Shown: positions 11,961 through 26,387 of the stretch, piece by piece
Position numbering within the stretch: position 1 is the stretch's first letter
Layout of the letters: each line of letters opens with the position of its first letter
Made by a program: the position numbers and the translations under genes
Notes under the pieces: model-generated
Databases searched by the model: none
The model's input: only the letters and a program-made list of their open reading frames with translations
Told to the model about the DNA's origin: nothing
Origin: Sipunculus nudus
Taxonomy: Eukaryota; Annelida; Sipuncula; Golfingiida; Sipunculidae
Direction: 5' to 3'
Assembly (NCBI GenBank): GCA_026874595.1
Contig: CM049316.1
Coordinates: forward strand, 41,185,695-41,249,694
Length of the DNA: 64,000 nt

Positions 11961-12321
11961 AGCTGTGTTTCCACTTGTCCGGATACGGATAGGGAATACA
12001 GACACGGGTACGGTTGGAACTAAAATATGATAAAATATAAGGAGTGTTTTCACTTGTATGGACACGGATGTTAACGGTGATTTTAGAAGTTTCCCTGTAC
12101 GGTTCCCCGTATACGGGTATTCCCTGAACGGTGTAATATTTCAGGAAAAACACCGCCATGAGCTCTCAGGACTTATGACCAGATATATACATCATACATA
12201 AAATTACTTATTAACCTTATTTAACTGTGTTTAGGTCCAGTTTAACCTGGTGAACTATGACTTTAACCATACAGCCATCGTACGGCGTACGTAGGCCCTG
12301 TAACTAAAAGTGGAAACACAC
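11961..12321. mobile_element. MITE with TAA target duplication (PIF/Harbinger-like)
   Basis: The left end AGCTGTGTTTCCACTTG and right end (inverted) GTGTGTTTCCACTTTT form terminal inverted repeats. TAA flanks both sides (11958-11960 and 12322-12324). TWA duplications and ends rich in GTTTC are typical of PIF/Harbinger elements. The interior has no transposase. Iterated 'ggatacgg/cgtatccg' motifs lie inside the left end and just outside the right end. Confidence 0.5.
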
Positions 12322-12754
12322 TAAACGTATTCGTATCCGTATATACCCGTATGGGTGGGCTATTCCGTTGTTTAATACTACCGGCAACACTAAACGGAGT
12401 GTCATATTGAGTTCACATTGAGGGACATGCTAATTTTTAAATGACTGCATGGTTAAGTCGTAAAACAGGAGGCATGAAACAATGGATTCGCGCGGGAACC
12501 TTCAGGGAAATGTTGGTCCTGACAGTGGCTGTACCAAAGAACTTTTACATTATCTTACTTATACACCTGCAGTCTGTGGATGGTTTGATCCACTTTGACC
12601 AGGGAAAGTTGTTCATGGACGCTTCTTCTCCCACCATCATTGTTGTATATTTCCATATTTGGTGAAAAATATTGTTTCTCAAGTGGTCAGATGTATCTAT
12701 CTATAAATCAAAATGAAAAATGCCAGATGATAAGTTATTGAAAGACTGTTAAAA

Positions 12755-13060
12755 ACTGTGACCATGACCTTCAATTTTAAGGTCAGATCTGCCGATATAT
12801 AGAATTTTTGTGAACCTTTAACTTTTGAAGTACCCTATCATTTTTCTTCAGATGTAACTCAGATCTCTGACATTTTTGAAGAATGGTAACCTTCACCCTG
12901 CTTTTCAAGGCCAAATCTGTGGAAACAGGATTTTTGTTAAACCCATAACTTTTGAAGTACAGTATTTCTTTTCTTCAGATTTGATACACATAAAATTTCC
13001 ACCAATAACTCTGACTTTTATCTAGACTAGTGACCTTGACCTTGGTTTTGGAGGTCAAAC
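12755..13060. repeat. Degenerate ~135-bp tandem repeat
   Basis: The marks 'gaccttcaattttaaggtcagatctgcc', 'accttcaccctgcttttcaaggccaaatctg' and 'gaccttgaccttggttttggaggtcaaacctg' follow one another about 135 bp apart, separated by 'aacttttgaagta'. This is the same family as the block at 19395-20100. Confidence 0.6.
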
Positions 13061-15357
<2,297 letters not shown>

Positions 15358-15524
15358 AACATGTACATATCTGAGTGTTTCTGTTTCTAAGCACATGTAA
15401 GTGAATGTATGTATAATTCAAAGGAATAAAATACCATGTACACAAGAATAAATTACATATTTACAGAACACAGTGAAGTACAGCTAAAAGAATTTAAAAT
15501 ATAAAGTCATCTCAAGTAAAAAAT

Positions 15525-17520
15525 ATCCAGTGTCCTTTCCTGCCTTTATGAATCCATCTTGAATCGGTGATTTCTTGCCTGCCATCTTTTGATGTACCGC
15601 TATCAGCCAGCTGGCATGCAGAGGCGTGATCACGGCCATCCTCATGGTTACCTTAACCCCCTGAATCCGGCTCTCATCTAATACTTATAAAAGGAATTCG
15701 GTTCACGTCTGTTCGCAATGTTCTCTAAAACCACGTGATGTACAATACTGTGCCATTCATCATTTTAAAGGTTATTATCCCTGCAGTGACATAGGCGTTA
15801 GAAAATGAATAATTTTTATGTACATATAATTTTGAGTGATTTTTACGGAAGTTAGACCGAGCAGCCAAACTGCTATCGGCAATGACCATCGTGCATCGTG
15901 GTCACCCAGCCTCAAACACTAATAATGTTCATATGAATAACTCTTGCTTTCAGTCAGGGATTTTTTTAGGGCTTTCATTTGAACGAGGCTTTCACCCACG
16001 CGCGTGGTCAGTAAAAGAGAAAAACGCATGTTTCTCGCTTTATATAAATGGACAGTTCAACCCAGGAGATTAATGACAACACCTAATTCAAGGTCACAAT
16101 TTCAGAACCTGTGGTGGGTTATGGTAAGGTGGGGTGGAGTTGTGTCGGGGGTTTCAGGCCTTATGATGAAATAAAAGGTTGCTGTGGCTGAAAATGGGAT
16201 ACGGGCCCTCTGCATGGAGTCCCGTTCGGTCAGCTTCTGCTACTTATAAGGTATGCATATTTCTATTTCTTTCTTCAGGAACAGTTTCCTTGTAACGTAC
16301 ATTTAATAAATCTTTCAAGTGTTCCTCACATCATCCTAATCTTTATACGTCAAACGATAGAATCCAGTCAAATTTCATCGTAAACCTGAATGCACCCGCG
16401 TCTCATTCCGGTTCGCAATGTAAATATCATCACTGACCAGGTCTTCAAGGTAAAATTACGGGGTATGAATTTCTTGCCATGAGGTGAGCCCCGCAAAATA
16501 AATGTAAAAAAATATTTATACAAATCTTATTGAGACAGTGTCCCACTGAAAACCTATATTTTCTGTTAACTTTAATTCTAAAAAAATGAGCCAACATTCC
16601 ACATTTCAGTTAATCTATCTCCCCAAACCCGGTAATAAGTCCGGTATACCGGGTTTATAAGCTAGTCTTCAATATTTTCCATCTGTGAGCCCACTGGTTC
16701 GGAGTACCATTGGTTTTATCCTGTCTTGAGCGCGTTCGTATGATTCTTGTTTAGTGATATACCAAGGTTCTGCAACTGATTTGTTCATGCGGGGGGTACC
16801 TTGCAATACTTGATGTTATTATCCATAAATTTCTTGATTACTGCGTCAGTTTTGTACGTGTGCTGAATAAACATCGAAGATGACTTAGGCTGGTTGCTCT
16901 CTCTGCTGAATCTCTCTCCTTACTCTTTCAACATAGGGAAGCGTCGTCTACTCATTACTCCAGTTGTTAGGAGAGTAACACGGGTCCCAGTCCTCAGGAA
17001 ACTTGGTTGAAGGCAGACAAGTGTTTTCCCTGCTAACAGCACCTGTGCTGGAAGCATACTGCCCGAATGCGTCTAGCTCCGCAGCACTGTCACCTGCATC
17101 TTATCGCCAATCCCGTAAATAAGCACCTGCTGTCTGCCTTTGACGTCCATCGTCACAAGTTGCAGCCTGTCTGGTCCCAGTTGATGATCAGATCATCTAG
17201 AATGCTCTCTTGGTGATCTCAATAAACCACTTTGCCTTAATCGTGTCAAAATCTGATGGTAGATGCTTGATTCCTTTTGTTGCTTTCCTCTGGATGTATC
17301 CCATCCGTTTTAGTAGCGATCTTGCCCATGACTTGGTGATATTATGTGGCCCCCGTGAGTGACAAGTATATATTCCCCATCAAACATATAAAGAGGGAGC
17401 TCCTCAATCTGACATCTCAAGCAAACTTCCCCACAAGAAAGGTGGACGTATTGTCGAGAAAGCTTTGTGACTGGTGAAGCACCGTTTCCAACTTTTCCTT
17501 AGATCAAGGTTTGCATGGGT
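15525..17520 (-). pseudogene. DDE_1-type transposase remnant, split by a Helitron
   Basis: The minus-strand translation (right to left) gives SWARSLLKRMGY near 17330-17290, then INWDQTG near 17182-17166 with the first catalytic Asp. Next come the GKT and FPEDWD segments, a second-Asp region near 16880 (reads IFD-like after a frame change, then YSAH-like), and VPP near 16800. After the Helitron, PLHASW and GFIKAG lie at 15625-15550. This order matches the DDE_1 (pogo/Tigger-type) endonuclease proteins common in bivalves and corals. There are several stops and frame changes, so the gene is dead. The fragment at 15525-15676 is in the same frame as the part just right of 16665, and the frame stays open across the Helitron insertion point. 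Confidence 0.75.
15677..16665 (+). mobile_element. Helitron copy 3 (inserted in DDE pseudogene)
   Basis: It begins A^TCTAATACTTATAAAAGG and ends CCGGTATACCGG, 8 nt, CTAG^T, the same ends as the copy at 6928-8082. It is 989 bp, shorter because of an internal deletion relative to copy 1 (the 7740-7960 part is missing). The host sequence on either side is one transposase pseudogene. Taking the element out leaves A joined to T and an uninterrupted frame. This independently confirms both boundaries and the absence of a target duplication. Confidence 0.92.
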
Positions 17521-18837
17521 TAGCGTCCCGTTCGGACCATCTTTTCTGGTTTCATTTCTACAACTGTCTCACGAGTCTGGGGGATCACGAGAGCAATGCA
17601 AACATAAATGAGGACCGGTTTGACTGAGAATATGTTAAAAATAATTAGAAATATGGCATTTTAATTACTGCTCTCCTACTGATGTATATTACATTTGTTG
17701 CAGATAGCCGCCAGAATGAAAAATTTCAAAGAAGCTAAAGGAAAACTTTCTTTACGATTAGACAGTTGGAATAACGATTGTATATTTTATGTACATTTTC
17801 CATGCATACGTTATGCACATATGGAATACTTAAGCAAACAACTGTTCGCTCTGGCATGTTAAACTTATTCTCTTAAACTTGATAATAATTCTGCTTCGAG
17901 AACTATACCTAGAACCTTGTAAGACTAATCCCCAGTTATAAAACGTGTCGAATGATCTGTTCTTGTTATTCGGGTTATTTACTCATAATTCGGATTGTAA
18001 ACGAAGAAGGAATATTTAAGTCATTTCTTAAAATAGCAGTTAAGTAAAATTTCCCGCATCAGATTTCATGGGTTTTTATGTATTTTTTATAAAAAAAAGT
18101 TGAAATTTTCGATTTCCTGCTCAAGGATTGTGGTTGACGACAATGAAAATGTTTCTTTATAATGTGTATCCTGTAGCTGCCGATGTGAATCTCATTATTC
18201 GTGTCAGTTATATAACATCAGATCTTCTTTCTTTTTCTCTTCTGTGTATATATTTGCGGTTAGATTCGGTTATAGAAAACAGATGTAAAAAAACATTGTA
18301 GATGACAGCAGTATTCAGGTATCATGTTAGCTTTTCCTTTCTAAAGAAGGATTTATTTGAATTTGTTTATATTTATTGACACCCATACGAATGTTGTCCA
18401 GCCATGTTAACAAAGCAGCGCATCCTAAGAAAGCTATAATAAAACAGTTCACACGTTCCTTTCTACACCTCTTCATAAATTTTCTTGCAGGGTTCTTCTT
18501 TAATTGAAGTGGTGGTAGTGGGATGGCAATAGAGTAATCATTATAATGTAATATAATAGTTTAATTGTAAGATTATGACCATAGCATAGTTTGACTGAAT
18601 AAGGCATTCGACACAGCAAATCAGATATTACTCTTGGAGAAGACATAGAACGGACATTCAAGTCTGTAGTTGTATTATGCATTTTACTTTAAAAAACCCA
18701 CATGATTAATTTGGTAAGTTCAATTATAGCATCAGTGCATTGCAAAATTGGTAGAAATATGAATGAACTATTTAATTGTAGATTATAAGTAAAAATGTTG
18801 CGTGATCGATTTTGAAGCCAGGGGAAATCAAGACATG
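17521..18837. other. No gene seen
   Basis: AT-rich, with short frames only. The first 100 bp may be further decayed 5' transposase sequence. Nothing else is recognised. Confidence 0.4.
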
Positions 18838-19046
18838 AACACGACAAATACCCGCAGCGGGTCAAACCATGATAAGACGACAGATACCATATGCCCGCAG
18901 GATCCCGCATCAAACTGGTCCACAACTGCCACAAATACCAACTGACTTCGGGATCATGCTTGAAAGTATCCCCAAGTATCCCCGGGATCACGCATAAAAA
19001 TAGAAACGCGACAAATACCACGTGCCCTCCGGATCGCGCACCTAAT
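18838..19046. repeat. Short degenerate tandem repeat
   Basis: About four iterations of a 45-60 bp theme 'acgacaaataccac...cccg..ggatc.cgca' (18838, 18876, 18930 and 19008). Similarity is low and spacing irregular. Confidence 0.5.
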
Positions 19047-19189
19047 AATATCCATAGATTAGTAGAGAATCTATTTCTTTTTCCTTTTTTATGTTATAAT
19101 TTATAAATTGTTACAAATGTCTGGCGTGTAGAATATTATAATGGGTGTTTGTATGGACCATACAGAAGGGTTTTTCCGGGAACTTTTTG

Positions 19190-19191
<2 letters not shown>

Positions 19192-19235
<44 letters not shown>
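19192..19235. repeat. (TA)n microsatellite
   Basis: Uninterrupted TA of about 44 bp. Confidence 0.95.
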
Positions 19236-19236
<1 letters not shown>

Positions 19237-19394
19237 CGTAGGTAAAGATAAAGACTGACACCTTTTAGATAGACTACTTTGTTCATTAACACACGAGCTT
19301 TCGAAGCACACAGGCTTCTTCGTCAGGTGGTATTTGAGTGGGAACGTGCAGAAAATGTGTTTGCAGCACTCAATGTTCCTACCAAAATCTCGGA

Positions 19395-20100
19395 CGAGTT
19401 CGAAACCCGGTGACCTTGACCTTCATCTTCAAAGTAAAATCTGCCGAATTATAAAATTTCTGTGAACCCAATAACTATTAAAGTATTCACAATTTGTCCT
19501 AAAAATTTGGTGCACCAATTATTCCTACCAAGTTCTCAGAAGAGGTCGAAACCCGGTGACCTTGACCAGGATCTTCATGGTCAAATCAGCCAAATTATAG
19601 TTATTGTCGAATTGTTCCTAACAAAACCAAAAATCTCGGACAAGTTAAAAACACGGTGACCTTGACCATCATGCCGAAATATAACATTTTTGTGAACCCC
19701 ATAATTTTTAAAGTATTTCACATTGTGTCCTCAAATTTGGTACACCAATTGTTTCTACCAAGTTCTCAGACGAGTTCGAAACTCGGTGAGCTTGACCAGG
19801 TTCTTCAAGGTCAAATCAGCCACATTATAGGTTTTGTCTTGTAAAACGCAATAATTTTTCACTAACATTCGACACAAGCTGTTTGACTGTGTTCTCGGAA
19901 TATTTTGGGTACTGGTGACCTTTACCATCAAGGTCATAATTTTACAATTTTAGGATTATTTTGACCCCCATGACTTTGCAAGTACTGAAGATTTTTTCAG
20001 CACATTTCACAAACCATTTCTTTTGCCAAAATCTCGTCGATGTTTGAAAAGCGGTGAAATTGACCTGGATCTTCAAGATCAAATATGCTGAAATCTAGAT
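19395..20100. repeat. Degenerate tandem repeat, 100-145 bp units, ~6 copies
   Basis: The motif 'cggtgaccttgacc' recurs at about 19410, 19553, 19655, 19785, 19912 and 20053. It is followed by 'atcttcaaggtcaaat' and 'caaatttggtacaccaatt.ttcctaccaagttctcagacgagttcgaaa'-like text. Spacing is uneven. Short frames inside are repeat artefacts. Confidence 0.75.
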
Positions 20101-20983
20101 TCATTATGTGATAGTGCATATTTTATTCCTAATGTTTTGGGATGGCCCATAGGGGGGGACATTAATCTGTCGCGCTGCAAAAACAAAGCCATTCTAATTT
20201 GTGGCTGATATTTGGCAGTTCAGATGTAAACAGAGATTACAGAGAATTTCGAAGGAATTGAAGTACGGAAAGTCCAATGTTTGGATGCATGCGGTGATTT
20301 GGTGTTTAACGCCATAAGTTTAGCTGCTCTGCTGGAAATCAAATATTTTCTACAAAATATATTCCTATTTTATTATACCAAAAGTAACAGTACACAAATA
20401 TTATTTAATCTTTGATTCTAAGTTTATGTTGATTCATTTACATTTTGGCCGTGGTCGCCATTATCGGGTCAAGGCCACGGAGTTCATGCAGGTCAGCAAT
20501 GCGTGTTCTATAAGATGTCGTGCTGCCGGGTCCTGGAGAAAACATCGATTTCAAGTAATATAATTGCAGAATAAACAGCGTGTAAGGGATTTATCCGAAG
20601 CTTAAAGTCTGTTTCAAAGATTTTATTCTAAGAAAACCTGCATAACTGCCGCTTAACTGTTGTACCAGTCGGCTGAAGCTGACCGGGTGCAAATGGATTT
20701 GATTCCGTAACTCCCGTAGTATTGAACGATCATATGGATTACGCATCAAAGGAAGATAAAGCGAGTATAAGCGGGTCGAAAACGTAACTTGCCTCATTAT
20801 CGCACGAAAGGTTTTGGCTGGTTGCCTTCCTTGTCATATTACAAGTGATAACAGGGCATTACCGTTTCATTATTGGGTCGTTTGACCTGATTTCGTCGTA
20901 GTATCTCTAAGAACATTGGAGATATAAAGACTTTTATTATAAATAGGAATCCAAGGGTGTTGTTATTAACGATAAAGGTCAAC

Positions 20984-21184
20984 AGAAGCGGATCCAGAGG
21001 GGGGGGGGGGGTTCAAGGGGGCTCAAGACTTCCCCCCCCCCCCCCAACTTTTTAAGGAGTTTAGACCAATTTTGCGCCCTGGGCCCCTTCTTTTCTGGGC
21101 CTGGGGATTTTTTTAGATTATATCATTAATATCCCCCCCGGGTTCGACCCCTCCTTTTCCTAAATCCTGGATCCATCCCTATTC
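20984..21184. mobile_element. Poly-G/C MITE-like element
   Basis: Ends 'agaagcggatccag' and, inverted, 'agggatggatccag' enclose G and C homopolymer tracts and 'cccctccttttcctaaatcctgg'. A related right-hand part (ccccccttttcctaattcctgg) lies at 45342-45368 and related ends lie at 47492-47695, so this is a dispersed family. There is no coding content. Confidence 0.5.
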
Positions 21185-21514
21185 AAGGCTACTTGAGTTG
21201 AACCGCGATATTGAAACGGTTTTGGAAATTGTCTACCTAAAGACCGCTTCACGACTCGAGACGGCACTACATGACTCAAATCAAGACTGAAAAATAGACA
21301 TTCAACCCCCCCCCCCCCCGGCCCCCAGCCTTCAGCCTGAAGTGACCCAGGAGTCATGACTTTCACCTGATATCTGACCCTGAGAAATTCTATCACCTTA
21401 GATTGCTGTCATTTTAGTGGGGTTTTTTTTTCAAATCGGCCTGTGGTTGCTGTGAAGGAATTATCCAACTGATTGTCTTAACATTTTCAATGGTAGTAGA
21501 TACATGTTTGTGTA

Positions 21515-22010
21515 AAATGATGCATGTTCTTTCAAATGTGAACATTAATGATAACATGTTAAGAGTTTGTTTACTGGGTTACGACTGTGGCATGTCGTAT
21601 CTAATTTCTAAGTCTGAAATTTCGAGAAATTAAGAAAATGTATATTAGGTGTAGATATAGGTCTTCCAACTGAAACAGCTGCCCATGATCAATAAGCACA
21701 CTAAATTTCAGAAAGATCCATGCGACCATTATTTTTTATATATTTTATATAAAGTATGAAATTCATAGAGTCATAAATGTTAAAATTCGCAACTGTGTCC
21801 GTAACAGTTCTTATACGAATTGGCTGGGCCAATTTTTCTTCATTATTCAGATGGTAACAATATTAAATGTGCAAATGATGCACAATATTTCATTCTTCGA
21901 GATTAGTACATTTATGGCACCGTAGAAAACTAACACGTGTTTATAAAACACAAAAATGTGCGTAACACAGAATGTTGGTCACAGTGACCTATTTGACAAG
22001 AACCTACCAC
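21515..22010 (+). repeat. Dispersed direct repeat, left copy
   Basis: Shares in order 'gatgcatgttctttcaa', 'tttctaagt', 'cccatgatcaataa', 'gtaacagttct', 'ttttcttcat', 'gatgatgcacaat' and 'ggtcacagtgac' with 26388-26780. Identity is moderate. The two copies are in the same orientation and bracket the repeat block between them. Confidence 0.65.
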
Positions 22011-22544
22011 GAATTACTAGGTCAAACATTTAAGATTTGTGCCGTGTTAACACCTGGCTAGCTGTAATTCCGGGATACAATAAATATAATAAAACAAGGC
22101 CTACAGGCCTAATGCATACCTGTGCATTTGGAAAATACACCAGGTATAATGCTTCAATGCTGGACCATTATTTTTCAGGTATATGAACAAAGCAAGTACT
22201 AAACATTTTGAATCAGAAACAATTACACAAACATCACTCCTGAAATTATGGCATGGGTGCACGCAACACTAAAAAGAGATTGTAGCTGGCACCACCAGTC
22301 TTGTATACAACGAAGCTATCAGAGATATATACATATGCCCAATTTCAGACTGATATATCAAACCTCTCCTGAGGAAAACGCAGGGACACACACTGTGCAA
22401 AAGTCATTGTAGGTGGCGACACCTGTCTTGTGAGCGAGAAAGCCATCAAAGACACATAGACAGGTCAAAATATTAGGCAAATACATCAAACTTACCTTGA
22501 GTCTGATGCATGGGGCTGACCAGGCTTAGGTGAGAAAGGCTGTT

Positions 22545-23060
22545 TCCCCGAGTGAACTGTGACAAATTGCTTGCTCAGACTACTGCACTGAGTGAACTCA
22601 TGACCTGCATCTGGCTAGACTGAGTGAACTTTTGACCTGTACCTGGCTGCCAGAGGGAACTCTTGACCTGTTGCATAATCTGACACAGTTGGCAGTCTGC
22701 CAAAGCTATGAATAGAATGCAGCTACTGCACTGAGTAAACTCCTGACCCATACCTGGCTGCACTGAGTGAACTCTTGCCTGTTGCCTAATCTGATACAGT
22801 TGGCAGTCTGCCAAAGCTATAAATAGATCCAGACTGACCTCTAGCCTGTTGCCAAAATCTGAAATAGTAGCCACACCATTGCATAAGCTCATGCAGGGGC
22901 CCTGCCCTGAGGGGCTGACACACATGAAGTGATCACATGGTGCCCATGAGGTGTTCACATGTCACCCATGAAGTGATCACATGCCTTGTGCTTGGCTGCA
23001 CTGATTGAACTCTTAACCTATATCTGGCTGCACTGAATGAACTATTGATCTGTTGCCAAA
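22545..23060. repeat. Degenerate 'ctggctgcactgagtgaactc' tandem repeat
   Basis: Variants of this 21-bp phrase plus 'ttgacctgttgc' and 'aatctgacacagttggcagtctgccaaagct' are repeated about eight times, with a superimposed longer period near 120 bp. The 127-aa minus frame across it is a by-product. Confidence 0.75.
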
Positions 23061-23099
23061 TCTGAAACAGTTGGCAGTTTCTCAACCTATTTAAAGATA

Positions 23100-23529
23100 C
23101 GGATTCAATCTTAGCCTGTTGGTATATCTGTTAACACATACTGAAAGACTTTGGCTAAAATGTTTTTTTTTTTCAAACCTACATATTCATAAACTTTTTA
23201 TCAAAATATCTAGAATAATAAAAGATGAAGTACTTTCATTGTTAAAGGTCAAATAGTTCTGCCAAAAATTATTCTAGTAAACTTGAACGAAGGCCACCTA
23301 AGAATAATTTTTGTGCAATGTTACAAAAGATATAATTGAAACAATTAAGACCAACATAAGCTTTTCACAACTCAACCAAAAATCAACAAACTCAGTATAT
23401 TCTGATATGATTGAAAGAACCATCTCCTAGGATAATTCTTTTGAAAAATTGAACAATTCAACTTGACAGTTTCATCATTAAGCTGAAAGAGGCTAAAATT
23501 ATGAGTTTTTTTGCCCATAAAATAACAGG
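23100..23529. repeat. Degenerate sub-units of the repeat block
   Basis: Two weak copies of the 'aactcagccaaaaatcactgaac...ctaggataattattgtg' unit (about 23255-23330 and 23367-23480). This is the left margin of the better preserved block that follows. Confidence 0.5.
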
Positions 23530-25740
23530 TCAATGTTGGTGGCACCACAAAATCTGCAATTTCAAATATGAGTCATGTGATCAACATTTGCACAATACCT
23601 GGTAATGCTCCCTTCTGTCATTACTGAGAGTACTATGTCAGTATGCTTACTTGGCCAAATGACTGTTCAAATTTGTGTTACTCCACTAAAATTCATCAAA
23701 TGCAAACAATATGAACAAACTTGAGAGGGCTTGCCTCTGGGAGCATTTATGTAAAATATTGAATAATTTGAATAAGTTTTTCAGTTATTCAGCAAGTAAA
23801 TGCAGATAGCAAAAAAATAAGATGAATCCCACAACATTTGATATGTGACAGATTATTGCATAAAATCTGGGAATGGTAGCTAATGCTATTCCTGAGAAAT
23901 TATGGATTAATGTACAGATGACCAATGAACCCGTCAATGCAGGTGGCGCCACCAATACCTGAATTTCATATACGACTCATGTGACCAACACTGGCAAAAA
24001 ATTCGGTGATGATAGCTCCGGCCGTTTCTAAGACTGTCATTTTAGTATGCTTTTTTGGACAGATGACCAAGTTCAACTTCCTGTAACTCGACCAAAATTC
24101 ACCGAACTTGAACCATTGGAACAAAATTGAGGGAGATGGTAGAAAAGATTATTTCTGTGAAATATTGAACAATTTGGCTCAAGTGTTTCGGAGGAGAAGA
24201 TTTTTAAAGGTTGTTTTAGCTTTATCTCTATAAAAACTAAGGAAATGCAGAGTTTTTCAGATGGCTAATTTTTTGCATTAAATTTCATTATGCTAGCTCC
24301 AATCATTTTCAAAATAGTATGGGTTAACCTACAGAAGACAAATGCCGCCACACCATCGCATGAGCTCACAGGTTCACTAAAAATTATAACAGATGCATAC
24401 AGAATGCAAAATTATAATACAGATACATCTCAATGGTGGCAAAATCTTGAATTACGTTGACTATGGATACCAATTATTTATAATCCATGTCCAGCCGTCT
24501 TTATGTACCCACAGAGAGCTGTATACCTGTGATTGTAAACATTGCCTGGCATGAGGAATATCTAAAAATCATACATTTACATTTTTTTAAAAGCTTTTAA
24601 AAAACATTCTTGTCAATATTAACCATAGATAACCTGAAATCTAAATGTCTAGAGGCATGATGTAACGGATGCTGATAAACTGGTGCCAGGCTAGATGTAT
24701 CTGCTTCACACAGCTAACATATATGGTAAAATGACTCAATTCAATCTTTATAATTCAGCCAAAATTCATTCTTTGGAACCATAAAAGTCAATTATTATGG
24801 GAATTATTCAGGGGATTATTCTTGTAAAATATTAAACAAATTGGCCTCAGTGGCGTCAGTCAAAAAACATTTTACAGGTTTATAACTCGTATGGGAAAAT
24901 ACAGCAAAATGACTAAGTTAAGCTTCCCGTAACTCAGCCAAAAATCACTGAACCAAAACCATTTGAACAAACTTCAATTATCAACATCTAAGGATAATTA
25001 TTGTGTGAGATTTAAGAATTTGGCCCAGTGGTTTTTGAGAAGAAGATCTTTGTAGCCACTGAGCTAAAATGGGCTGTTACAGCATATGACTAAATTCAGC
25101 TTCCCATAACTCAGCCAAAAGTCACTGAACTGAGACCATTTGAACAAACTCCAGAAAGCACTACCCTAGGATCATTTCTGTGCGATATTAAACTATTTGG
25201 CCATATGGTTTCAGAGAAGAAGTTTCTTGTAGCCGTTAGTATGATACGGGCACTGATGACCCCTCTACAAAAAAGGCCGATGCAGATGGCGCCACCAATA
25301 CCTCAATTTCAGATATGTCTCATGTGAACAACATCGTCATAAAATTTGGTGATGATAGCTCCAGCCGATTCTGAGATTGTAATTTTAGTATGCTTTTTTG
25401 GACAGATGACTAAGTTCAACTTCCTGTAACTCGGCCAGAACAAACTTGAGAAATATTGTTCCACGAATCATTTCTATGAAATATTGGACTCTTTGGCTGA
25501 ACAGTTTTTGAGAAGAGGATATTTAAAACTTTCTTAGCTTTTTCCCTATAAAATCTAAGAAAATGCAGTTAGCCAAAAAATAAGCAAAATCCGATAGAGT
25601 TATTTAGATGACTAATTTTTGGCATAAAATTTCGTGATGGAAACTCTTGCCGTTTTCAAGATAGTATGGGTTAACGTACAGACGACGGACGCCGGACGAC
25701 GCCACAAAATCGCATAAGCTCACAGGTTCGCTAAAAAATA
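23530..25740 (+). repeat. Composite repeat block: ~450-bp units plus ~165-bp sub-units
   Basis: Three related long units (about 23530-23930, 23935-24381 and 25273-25736) carry the same order of marks: 'gatggcgccaccaatacct', 'ggtgatgatagctcc', 'tttagtatgcttttttggacagatgac', 'cctgtaactcg', 'tttctgtgaaatattgaac', 'agatggctaattttttgcat', 'atagtatgggttaac'. In the last two the unit ends 'catcgcatgagctcacaggttc'. Between units two and three lie three extra copies (24740, 24925 and 25090) of the internal ~165-bp section only. I find no reading frame shared by the copies. Confidence 0.8.
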
Positions 25741-25765
25741 GGGAAAATGAAAATGTTATTGGCAC

Positions 25766-25900
25766 ACCAGTCTTGCACAGCTTAAAGCTACGTTTCAATA
25801 AGTGCGGGAAAGAACGCGAGCGGCCAACTGTAACACCAGTCTTACTCAGCTTAAAGGTACGTTTCAATAAGTGCGGGAACGAACGCGAGCGGCCAACCGT
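25766..25900 (+). repeat. 69-bp direct duplication
   Basis: 'accagtctt(g/a)c(a/t)cagcttaaag' and 'acgtttcaataagtgcggga' occur twice with a 69-bp period (first copy from 25766, second from 25835). Confidence 0.85.
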
Positions 25901-26165
25901 TCGCGGGGTGTGGCATCGTATAAACAGTATTATATAGTGCCTTTCATTTATAAATTCTATACCATTCTCTCCACATCGCCATCACTCTTCAGCATGCTGG
26001 CTGTCCTGTATAGACACGTGCGTGCTGTAAACACAGGGATGCCCTCCCTTTCGTGACGTAATTTCAAGGAATTCCCACGCGAATGCTCCGCGACAGGCCT
26101 CTGAATCGCTACCCGGCGCGCTTTAGAAAATCGCTCTCGATTTCGCCCATATGGAAACGCTCAAG
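25854..26165. mobile_element. Possible MITE with TTA target duplication
   Basis: The left end 'aaggtacgtttcaataagtgcggga' and the inverted right end 'cttgagcgtttccatatgggcga' are alignable, and TTA flanks both (25851-25853 and 26166-26168). This is PIF/Harbinger-like in form. The left end is also present in the preceding tandem copy. Interior sequence is non-coding. Confidence 0.4.
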
Positions 26166-26387
26166 TTATAGTACCAGTGAAGCGCAGCTTGAAGCGCCTA
26201 CATGATCATAAAGCTAACCCAGTTTAGGAAGATACCATGCAACAATTATTGAGATATCTCATTTTAGGTATGAATTTTAGATATATATCAGATGCCTAAT
26301 CTGTATGTTTCAAATATGTCCACAGCAGCTGTGAAGAACTCTGTGAACACATTTTCTTTAAACTAGCAATAAAGATACATTGGTAAA

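Noticed and set aside
20998-21050. G-quadruplex regulatory element in the poly-G/C tracts
   Set aside because: The tracts belong to a dispersed MITE-like family, and homopolymer length is also prone to sequencing error.
22575-22958. A 127-aa minus-strand protein with internal repeats
   Set aside because: It is the translation of a degenerate tandem repeat; other frames are equally open in parts.
25604-25867. An 87-aa minus-strand protein with a duplicated motif
   Set aside because: The internal duplication is the 69-bp DNA repeat. No other coding evidence.
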